A DNA stretch of 20,127 nt from Chloroflexota bacterium (GTDB taxonomy: Bacteria > Chloroflexota > Dehalococcoidia > UBA3495). Shown here piece by piece: positions 7,191 through 13,806 of the stretch (positions within the stretch are counted from its first letter, which is position 1; each line of letters opens with the position of its first letter). A model generated the notes under the pieces. It saw only the letters and a program-made list of their open reading frames with translations. It did not search any database and was not told the origin of the DNA. Location of the stretch: the NCBI GenBank assembly GCA_002707185.1, contig PAMF01000061.1, forward strand, positions 1-20,127. The letters run 5' to 3'. A program made the position numbers and the translations under genes.

Positions 7191-7967
7191 CTAACCATCC
7201 GTTGCATTCCAAACAAAAGTCCTAATAGCTTCAAAATATGCTTCTAACCCCACGTGCATCAGATTATTATGCCCGGCTCCACTGATCACGAGAATATGTT
7301 TATTCGAATTAGGGAAGCTTTCAAACATATCGTGTGCCTCACTAACTGGAGCAAGGGTATCTACTTCTCCGTGGATGACCAAAACCGGTATCTTGATAGA
7401 ACTAACTTTAGACCTATACCCCTCTTCAAACTGCTCGATTTTCGGAGCAGCGAGTCCGGACACAAATTGCCCCAATGACGGTCTCCCACTTTCTATGATT
7501 AGGCCCTTAAATTCACTGCAATTATTAGCAGCTAACTCAAAAGCGGAATGCCTTCCCATAGATCTACCCATTACGTAGATAGAGCCCCTATATCCCTGAC
7601 CTTTCAACAATTCTTGTAAAAACTGTGCTACTTTTGTGGAATCGGAAAGCATCGACGTATAAGTCGGAGATCCCCCGCTATTACCATAGCCCCTGTAGTC
7701 TGGAACAAATAAATTGACACCTATACGATTATAAATGCTTGCTATATCATCGTAATCCCCTGCAGTTTCACCGTTTCCGTAGAAAAATAAAATAGTCGGA
7801 TTTGATTTATCAACAGGAAAAAACCTGCACGACAGACTAACGTTATTTCCCACATCTATATTATGGAGTTCGGCTCCATCAGGTATCGAAGCAACATTTT
7901 CACGCGGAAAAAACGAGTTTCTTGAAATTTCATCCTGATCCAATTCAGTAAAATCTGGTAGAACCAT
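7191..7967 (-). CDS. Alpha/beta-hydrolase (serine hydrolase)
   Basis: This is a 258-residue alpha/beta-hydrolase fold protein. The nucleophile elbow is GRSMG (134-138) with S136; the acid is D203 in HGEVDTLAP and the base H233 in GAGHNN. The oxyanion strand is FFYGNGE (61-67) and a DYRGYGNSGGS block (90-100) follows. The layout resembles the Bem46/YfhR/ABHD17-type hydrolases. There is no signal peptide, so it is cytosolic. The substrate is unknown; an ester or thioester is plausible. ATG is preceded by TAGGAG at about ten bases. It is separated from the HAD gene upstream by 92 bp containing two perfect palindromes, hinting at separate control. Confidence 0.88.
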   Translation of the reverse strand: MVLPDFTELDQDEISRNSFFPRENVASIPDGAELHNIDVGNNVSLSCRFFPVDKSNPTILFFYGNGETAGDYDDIASIYNRIGVNLFVPDYRGYGNSGGSPTYTSMLSDSTKVAQFLQELLKGQGYRGSIYVMGRSMGRHSAFELAANNCSEFKGLIIESGRPSLGQFVSGLAAPKIEQFEEGYRSKVSSIKIPVLVIHGEVDTLAPVSEAHDMFESFPNSNKHILVISGAGHNNLMHVGLEAYFEAIRTFVWNATDG

Positions 7968-7995
7968 GTAGACCGTACTCCTAAAAATTGTTTCC

Positions 7996-8042
7996 TCGGT
8001 ATACCGACATAGGCATTCTTAGAACCCGTTGGTTTAAACCAA
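7996..8042. promoter_or_regulatory. Two perfect palindromes upstream of the alpha/beta hydrolase
   Basis: TCGGTATACCGA (7996-8007, 12 bp) and TTGGTTTAAACCAA (8029-8042, 14 bp) are both perfect and loopless, with centres 34 bp apart, about three helical turns. They occupy the 92-bp gap between the HAD gene and the alpha/beta hydrolase start. Loopless palindromes suit dimeric repressor binding better than an RNA hairpin. No regulator gene is in the window. Confidence 0.4.
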
Positions 8043-8059
8043 GACTTAATACGAACAAT

Positions 8060-8764
8060 TTATCCTGTTAAAGATCGAGCGAGCTGATGAAAATCAGGAA
8101 CCGAAATATCTGGCAGATAATCCGTACACCCCATAGGTAAATCATACCTATCAACGTACGCACCCCTGAAGCCACAAGCACGAGCTCCGATAATATCGAA
8201 CGAATGCGCCGCCACCATCATGATCTGTCCAGGTTCTAATTCCATTTTTTGGGCTGCAGCACGGTACACCGCTGGATGAGGTTTAAACATACCGACAAGC
8301 TCTACCGAAATAATTTCTGAAAAATGGATGTTTATAGAATTATTTGCCAGATGTTCAAGGTATCCTTGCCCACCATTGGATAACGCCACAAGCTGAAACT
8401 TTTCAGATAGCGTATTCAACCCTTCAATAGCATCCGGAAAGGCCTGGAGCTTTTGATATTCCTCCATTAACAATTCTACACCTTCGGATGAATATTCAAT
8501 TTTATTCATATCTAAACAATAAATAAGAGCCCGCCGACACGTCTCCAAATAACCACTATGCCCGAGCATCAATATATTGTCCTGGTATTGCTCGATCCGT
8601 TGGCGAGCTCTCCATTGATCCCAAAACAAATCACTTTTAATTACTGCCCTGTGGGATTCCAAAAACGTCTCTATTGGGGTAATCAAACTACCCGACAAAT
8701 CAAGCACGGTACCGAATATATCGAATGCTAATGTATTGACCGACCTCAAGTTAGAACTATTCAA
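8060..8764 (-). CDS. HAD-superfamily hydrolase, haloacid dehalogenase type II-like
   Basis: This 234-residue protein aligns along its length with L-2-haloacid dehalogenases, which replace the halogen of 2-haloalkanoic acids by hydroxyl through an aspartyl ester. The nucleophile is D15 in FDIFGTV, with T19; W51-R52 matches the substrate-binding Arg, S129-N130 lies in LSNGG, K161 and Y167 in FKPHPAVY, and D190 in HSFDIIGA. The Ser and Asn that normally precede the last Asp (SSN) are AAH here (A185, H187), as in an AAH subgroup of these proteins, so dehalogenase activity is not certain. The start is TTG, supported by GGGAG seven bases upstream and by the N-terminal distance to D15. It lies 68 bp after the methyltransferase in the hydrolase run. 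Confidence 0.85.
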   Translation of the reverse strand: MNSSNLRSVNTLAFDIFGTVLDLSGSLITPIETFLESHRAVIKSDLFWDQWRARQRIEQYQDNILMLGHSGYLETCRRALIYCLDMNKIEYSSEGVELLMEEYQKLQAFPDAIEGLNTLSEKFQLVALSNGGQGYLEHLANNSINIHFSEIISVELVGMFKPHPAVYRAAAQKMELEPGQIMMVAAHSFDIIGARACGFRGAYVDRYDLPMGCTDYLPDISVPDFHQLARSLTG

Positions 8765-8832
8765 GAATTAACTCCCTATCTTTAAACGTTACGTATCCCA
8801 AGGGTCAATAGGCATCCTTAACCATTCTTAAT

Positions 8833-9402
8833 CTAAGAAAAGTTTGTTTTTTTAGCAACTATCCTGGCCGATGCATTCTCACTCAACCAACCTTCTTCAT
8901 AAAAAATTATTTCGAGTGAATCACAAACTCTTTTAAGCTCCCCTGTTTCGGCCAAATATTTTTCGGTTGGATGTTCATGTCTAGTTAGATTAAGCTTGGT
9001 AAAAATCTCGGCTAAAAAAATACCCCCAGGTTTTATCTGATGACAAATTAACTTGAATAAATCAGCCTGCCAATAATGGAAGCAGGTTATAACGTCAAAC
9101 TCACCGGGAGGTAGAGCCATTTCATCCAGATCCGCTACAACTGTTTCCAAGGTAAACCCACGTTTCTCAGCATTCAAGGTCGCAGCCTTGAGCCCAATTG
9201 CCGATATATCTATAGCAGTCACATTTAGCCCAGAACTAGCCAACCATAATGCTATCCGCCCATTTCCAGACGCAACATCTAAACCGAGTCCATCGGGTAA
9301 CAGCCAAGGACGAAATGTTTCCAACCAAGCGGGCGGCTCAACCAGTGAGCCTTTTAACAGAGAATATCGCTCATTCCATTTTATTTGATCAAACTTAGAC
9401 AC
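8833..9402 (-). CDS. Class I SAM-dependent methyltransferase
   Basis: This 189-residue protein is a class I methyltransferase. Motif I is GLDVASGNGR (40-49), the acidic ribose-binding residue is D65 in VTAIDIS, VADLDE follows at 89-94, FDVITCFHYWQ at about 102-112, and the post-III strand is KPGGIFLAEIF (124-134). The C-terminal RHEHPTEKYLAETGEL block is typical of TehB-like small methyltransferases. The start is GTG with only a weak ribosome binding site, but the N-terminal KWNERY segment, usual for this family, follows immediately and supports it. It lies 35 bp after the epoxide hydrolase and 68 bp before the HAD gene. The methyl acceptor is unknown. Confidence 0.88.
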   Translation of the reverse strand: MSKFDQIKWNERYSLLKGSLVEPPAWLETFRPWLLPDGLGLDVASGNGRIALWLASSGLNVTAIDISAIGLKAATLNAEKRGFTLETVVADLDEMALPPGEFDVITCFHYWQADLFKLICHQIKPGGIFLAEIFTKLNLTRHEHPTEKYLAETGELKRVCDSLEIIFYEEGWLSENASARIVAKKTNFS

Positions 9403-9437
9403 GGCTCGCTCAAAGATCTAACTGACCTGTAGGATTA

Positions 9438-10589
9438 TCATCGGTACGACTTATAAAAAGTTCTCAGATCTTCCACTAATAAATTGGGTTCTTCCAACGC
9501 AGCAAAATGTCCACCTCTTTCCATTTCAGTCCATCGGGACACTTTATAAGATCGTTCTGCCCATTCACGCGGAGGCACACTAATTTCGGCCGGAAACACT
9601 GCTATTCCTACGGGGGTGGGAACCCGATCTCCCTTATTTAATGTCCACGGATTACTTTGATTTTCTAGATACATCCTGACCGAGGAACCTATAGTTTGCG
9701 TTACCCAATATATCGTTATGTTAGTTAATAATTCATCTTTAGTAAATTTTCGTTCGATGTCTCCGCCACAATCACTCCAAGTCCGATATTTTTCTACTAT
9801 CCAAGCAGCTAACCCTACAGGAGAGTCATTTAACCCATAAGACAATGTCTGAGGTTTCGTGCCTTGAATATGACTATAACCGCCCTCGGTCTGCTGCCAC
9901 TGAGCACGTTTATCGACAAGACTCTGTTCTGCTTCTGTTAATGTACAGGAACCTGCCCCTAAATAGGGTTGAGGTCGGGTAACGGACGTCAAATGTATAG
10001 CGATCAAATTATCCGAGTGATTCTGTCCTAACCAAGAAGTAACTCCCGCACCTAAATCTCCACCATGCGCCGCATATTGGTCATATCCTAAATTTACCGT
10101 CATGAGCTGATTCCACATTCCCGCGACCTTTTCAACATCCATACCAGGAGTTGTAGACCGATCCGAAAATCCAAAGCCTGGTAGTGAAGGAGCAATTACA
10201 TCGAAGGCGTCCTCAGGGTCCCCCCCATACGAGGCTGGGTCTGATAATAAAGGAATGATTTTGTGCATCTCATAAAAAGTGCTCGGCCATCCATGAGTTA
10301 TAACGATGGGTAATGGCCTCGGCCCCTTCCCTTTCTCATAAATAAAATGGATATTTAACCCCCCGACTTCCGATTTAAATTGTTGAAAGCCGTTTAACTT
10401 CCTCTCTTGAGCACGCCAATCAAATTCAGTAATCCAGTAGTAGACCAATTCTCTCAAATATTCTAAATTACTACCGTAGCCCCAATCTGATCCGGAAATC
10501 GCATCAGGCCAGCGAACATTTTCAAGCCTTTTTCTTAAATCAATCAGTACTGATTCCTGAATATGGATATTAAAAGGGTTCATCGTCAT
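9438..10589 (-). CDS. Epoxide hydrolase (EH N-terminal type)
   Basis: This 383-residue protein fits the microsomal/juvenile-hormone-like epoxide hydrolase family with the EHN N-terminal domain (about 1-110) followed by an alpha/beta-hydrolase core. Epoxides are opened to vicinal diols through an aspartyl ester. The oxyanion motif is HGWP (99-102), the nucleophile D178 in HGGDLGAG, a candidate acid E335 in AVFPAE, and the base H361 in ERGGHFAALEEP. Y307 is in the right region to be an epoxide-activating tyrosine. There is no membrane anchor, so it is cytosolic. ATG follows GGAGAAGGG at about six bases; a second ATG two codons in is also possible. It lies 39 bp after the amidohydrolase, strongly suggesting an operon. 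Confidence 0.92.
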   Translation of the reverse strand: MTMNPFNIHIQESVLIDLRKRLENVRWPDAISGSDWGYGSNLEYLRELVYYWITEFDWRAQERKLNGFQQFKSEVGGLNIHFIYEKGKGPRPLPIVITHGWPSTFYEMHKIIPLLSDPASYGGDPEDAFDVIAPSLPGFGFSDRSTTPGMDVEKVAGMWNQLMTVNLGYDQYAAHGGDLGAGVTSWLGQNHSDNLIAIHLTSVTRPQPYLGAGSCTLTEAEQSLVDKRAQWQQTEGGYSHIQGTKPQTLSYGLNDSPVGLAAWIVEKYRTWSDCGGDIERKFTKDELLTNITIYWVTQTIGSSVRMYLENQSNPWTLNKGDRVPTPVGIAVFPAEISVPPREWAERSYKVSRWTEMERGGHFAALEEPNLLVEDLRTFYKSYR

Positions 10590-10628
10590 AAGAATCCCTT
10601 CTCCTATAACTGAACTAAGCGCTTCAAA

Positions 10629-11636
10629 TTACCCCACAATTGAATAAACTCTAACCGCATTATCATGGAACAAAGAAGACCGTTCAGTAGGTGAATAACC
10701 CATTGAAAGTCGTTTAAAAGCGTTGTACACAACGTTATAAGAATACGAGACTTTATCTACAGGGAAATTACTTTCAAACATACATCGATCAACACCAAAC
10801 TGATCTATACAATGTTCCATTAACGGTTTTAGGGAACCAGCTAGTTCTTCGGATCCAACTGGTTTTGAACGTCGAGACCAGTCAAACCCGTAACGTGCTT
10901 GACCCACTCCACCCAATTTCATAACCACGTTGGAACACTGAGATAGAATCGCAATCCCTTTACGCCATTCTGTAAATACTTCTTCATCTCGGTTCGCATA
11001 TGGCCCAATCCTTAAAAGACCACCAATATGATTCACAACTATAGTAAGGTCGGGTATTGCTTTTGCGAAATCAGCTAATTCTTCAAGTTGAGGAAAGTAA
11101 AGAGAATTCTCTAAGATAAACCCCATGTCTGCCAGTTGCCGAGCACCATCGCGATAAGATTCCGTAGAAAGAACACCCTGAATTTCTCTATTTAAAATAT
11201 CTGGACTCGCATCCCATCCAACCGAGTGTCGGATACCCCTGAACCGGTCTGGACTAGCTGCTGCTAGGGCTTCCAAAACTGGACGCACATTATTCCCCGA
11301 TTTCAAATCTGCTTTCCCTATTATCCCTGCCGCAGTCCTCGGATAACCTCCTCCCCGATTGCTCACCAAATTTTCAACAAACTCTACCTCACCAACGGAC
11401 CGCATTTCCTCTGGACCGTCAGGACGATATTCAGCACTGACCTCTATGAAAACAGTAGATTGCACGTTATGCCCACTGGTTAAATCATCCAACAACTCGG
11501 GTAGCAAATACTGTTGATAGGATACTGGCTCCGGTCTATGAACCCACAAATGATGATGCGGATCGCATATGGGTAAATCGGGGTCCAAAGACGCTTCCTG
11601 AGTTTGTTCCAACCATTCATTATCTCCTATCACCAT
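10629..11636 (-). CDS. Amidohydrolase 2 family hydrolase (COG3618-like)
   Basis: This is a 335-residue TIM-barrel metal-dependent hydrolase of the amidohydrolase 2 family, whose members include lactonases and decarboxylases. Visible blocks are CDPHHHLW (24-31) with the HxH pair H27/H29, RGIRHSVGW (133-141), VVNHIGG (200-206) and CMFESNFPVDK (285-295). The usual metal Asp in the last block is Asn (N290) with D294 nearby, a form I recognise from a subgroup of the family. ATG at 11636 is chosen: GGGGG lies eight bases upstream, while the in-frame TTG 30 bases earlier lacks a ribosome binding site. It is the first gene of the minus-strand run, followed after 39 bp by the epoxide hydrolase. Lactone or ester hydrolysis is likely; the substrate is unknown. 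Confidence 0.88.
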   Translation of the reverse strand: MVIGDNEWLEQTQEASLDPDLPICDPHHHLWVHRPEPVSYQQYLLPELLDDLTSGHNVQSTVFIEVSAEYRPDGPEEMRSVGEVEFVENLVSNRGGGYPRTAAGIIGKADLKSGNNVRPVLEALAAASPDRFRGIRHSVGWDASPDILNREIQGVLSTESYRDGARQLADMGFILENSLYFPQLEELADFAKAIPDLTIVVNHIGGLLRIGPYANRDEEVFTEWRKGIAILSQCSNVVMKLGGVGQARYGFDWSRRSKPVGSEELAGSLKPLMEHCIDQFGVDRCMFESNFPVDKVSYSYNVVYNAFKRLSMGYSPTERSSLFHDNAVRVYSIVG

Positions 11637-11706
11637 TGTTAAAACCCCCGTCCAAAAAAATTTCAACCCATAAACCGGCTAGTCATAATACACTCCAACC
11701 TGATTG

Positions 11707-11735
11707 TTGACGATTATGCCAGTGAGAACTAATCT
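11707..11735 (+). promoter_or_regulatory. Candidate rph promoter
   Basis: TTGACG (11707-11712, five of six matches) is followed after 17 bases by TAATCT (11730-11735), a weak -10. The predicted start, near 11742, is about 95 bases before rph. It lies in the 201-bp gap shared with the divergent amidohydrolase. Confidence 0.25.
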
Positions 11736-11837
11736 TGTCCAAGTTCTGGTACGAAATACAGAAGAATCAAGATCAAACAATCAGTTCATCAGAGTTGGAC
11801 ATTTTATATGCTGACTCTAGATTATCAAGGGGTTTAA

Positions 11838-12566
11838 GTGAAAACGTTACCGTTACGTATTGATGGCCGAATTTGGGATGAGCCGAGAGAAACGACAATA
11901 GAACCAAGTTACCAAAAATTTGCGGAAGGGTCTGCATTAATAACAGTGGGATCTACCAAAGTTCTTTGCGCTGCATCAGTAGAGGAACAGGTACCACCCT
12001 TCTTGAGAGGGCAGGGAAGAGGATGGGTCACCGCGGAATACAATATGTTACCCAGATCTACCAACACCCGTATCTCTAGGGATCGTGGTAGCGGCAGTGG
12101 CAGGTCTCAAGAAATCCAACGGCTTATTGGTAGGTCCTTGAGATCAGTTATTGATATGGATGCTCTAGGGGAACGGACGATAAACATAGACTGCGATGTA
12201 ATTCAAGCAGATGGTGGTACGAGGACCGCCGCTATCACCGGATCCTATGTCGCCTTGTATCAGGCTATAAAGAACCTAATAGATGAAGGATTATTATTTA
12301 CAAGTCCTTTAAATGTCCCTGTAGCAGCGATCAGCGTCGGATTAATCGGCGGAGAGTTAATGTTGGATTTGTGTTACGAAGAAGACTCTAAAGCTCAAGT
12401 AGACTTCAATATAGTTTCAACAGAAAACGGCGAGTTGGTGGAACTTCAAGGTGCAACTGAAGCTGCGCCATTTCCGAGACATCGAGTAACAGAAGTATTG
12501 GCCCTAGCTTCACGAGGAATGGAATATCTTTTCGATAGGCAACGTGCAGCAATCTTACATGTCTAA
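11838..12566 (+). CDS. rph: Ribonuclease PH
   Basis: This 242-residue phosphorolytic 3'-5' exoribonuclease trims tRNA 3' ends using phosphate. Near-identical family blocks are visible: AEGSALI (29-35), KVLCAASVEEQVPPFLRGQG (41-60), GWVTAEYNMLPR (62-73), QEIQRLIGRSLR (91-102), IDCDVIQADGGTRTAAITG (117-135) and LDLCYEEDSKAQVDFN (176-191), with D177 and D183 at the metal-binding positions. The length is the usual one, with no fused NTPase domain. The start is GTG, preceded by AAGGGG at five bases. The htrA-like gene follows after 46 bp on the same strand, so the two may share a transcript. Confidence 0.97.
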   Translation: MKTLPLRIDGRIWDEPRETTIEPSYQKFAEGSALITVGSTKVLCAASVEEQVPPFLRGQGRGWVTAEYNMLPRSTNTRISRDRGSGSGRSQEIQRLIGRSLRSVIDMDALGERTINIDCDVIQADGGTRTAAITGSYVALYQAIKNLIDEGLLFTSPLNVPVAAISVGLIGGELMLDLCYEEDSKAQVDFNIVSTENGELVELQGATEAAPFPRHRVTEVLALASRGMEYLFDRQRAAILHV

Positions 12567-12612
12567 GCTATAATATTAGGAGACGAAGCATATCCCACCA
12601 CCCATTAGCGAA

Positions 12613-13773
12613 ATGGTAACTACCAAACACTATATTAAGATCTTGGCATCTGTAACCTGTATCTTGCTGATCTGGGGATCATTAATATCTTGCAATTATT
12701 TACGCCCGACAGCAGACAATCAGCCTTCTTCAACAGAGACCGATCACGCCGATAATTCAAACAATAACAACGAATCAAAAGAATCTATCACTCCTATTTT
12801 ATCTAGTTCGTTAGATTATGGTCTACTGAACGTAGCGGATACTGTCGAGGAAGTACGACCATCCGTAGTTTCGATCGTTTCCGAAACTGTGGTAATAAGC
12901 AGATACGGGCGACCGCGTCCTGCATTCGGGAGCGGCACTGGAGTTATTTTTACTGCGTCCGGGCTAGTACTAACTAATAATCATGTTATCGAGAAATCCA
13001 ACAGCATTACCGTAACAATGGAAGACGGCACACAAGAAAGGGCAAAATTAATAGGGTCGGATCCTATGTCGGATCTCGCAGTTCTGAAATTGCCTAATGG
13101 TCCTTACCCTTATTTGCCATTAGCTACAAATAGCAAGCCTCGTGTAGGAGATTGGGTTATAGCAATAGGTAACGCCCTTGCCCTACCTGGGGGTCCTACG
13201 GTCACTGTTGGAGTAATTTCCGCTTTAGGGAGATCCTTAGAAGTTGCCAATGGTATCACCCTCTTTGACTTGATCCAGACAGATACAGTAATTAACCCAG
13301 GAAGTAGTGGGGGACCACTCTTAAATCTGTCCGGTGAATTGGTTGGCATTAACACTGCTGTCCAGCGTTTTTCCGATACAGGGACTTTAGTAGAAGGTGT
13401 TGGTTTCGCTATAAACGTTCAGACGGCCACTTTGATTTCTCAGCAATTGGTTGACTTAGGCCGTGTTCGATGGGCCTGGATAGGGGCGTTCTTAGATGAC
13501 CTCGACCCTCGAAGAGCCGCAGAAGCAGGATTGCCGATCCGTGAAGGCGTCGTGGTGTTAAACCTATTCAAAGATGGTCCGGCTCACAAATACGGGGTCA
13601 AACGAGGTGACATCATATTGTCTTTGAATAATCATAAAGTAGGAACCACCCAAACATTAGCTAAACACATGCGCCAAACGTTCGCACCGGGTGATGAAAT
13701 CCAGGTTGAATTGTATCGAAACGGAGAACGCATCACTATTCCGATAATGCTGGAAGAGAGGCCCAAGATATAA
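12613..13773 (+). CDS. HtrA/DegP-like serine protease, predicted lipoprotein
   Basis: This 386-residue S1C trypsin-like protease handles misfolded proteins outside the cytoplasm. The N-terminus has a basic stretch, a hydrophobic core and a lipobox LISC with C27, so it should be lipid-anchored at the membrane. A low-complexity Asn/Ser/Glu linker (about 33-62) follows. The catalytic triad is H124 (TNNHV), D154 (SDLAVLK) and S232 (GSSGGP). One PDZ domain covers about 286-380. The ATG has no close ribosome binding site: AGGAGA ends 29 bases upstream, next to a TATAAT at 12569-12574 that may be its own promoter. No in-frame ATG, GTG or TTG lies between the upstream stop and this codon. It is convergent with the M16 peptidase gene (33-bp gap). 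Confidence 0.95.
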   Translation: MVTTKHYIKILASVTCILLIWGSLISCNYLRPTADNQPSSTETDHADNSNNNNESKESITPILSSSLDYGLLNVADTVEEVRPSVVSIVSETVVISRYGRPRPAFGSGTGVIFTASGLVLTNNHVIEKSNSITVTMEDGTQERAKLIGSDPMSDLAVLKLPNGPYPYLPLATNSKPRVGDWVIAIGNALALPGGPTVTVGVISALGRSLEVANGITLFDLIQTDTVINPGSSGGPLLNLSGELVGINTAVQRFSDTGTLVEGVGFAINVQTATLISQQLVDLGRVRWAWIGAFLDDLDPRRAAEAGLPIREGVVVLNLFKDGPAHKYGVKRGDIILSLNNHKVGTTQTLAKHMRQTFAPGDEIQVELYRNGERITIPIMLEERPKI

Positions 13774-13806
13774 TCAAAAAAACCCTCGTTGAAAAATGCC
13801 CACGCC

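Noticed and set aside
11637..11666. TTG start adding ten residues to the amidohydrolase.
   Set aside because: No ribosome binding site precedes it, while GGGGG precedes the ATG at 11636.
13774..13806. Possible terminator between the convergent htrA-like and M16 genes.
   Set aside because: There is a short A-run but no stem-forming repeat in the 33-bp gap.
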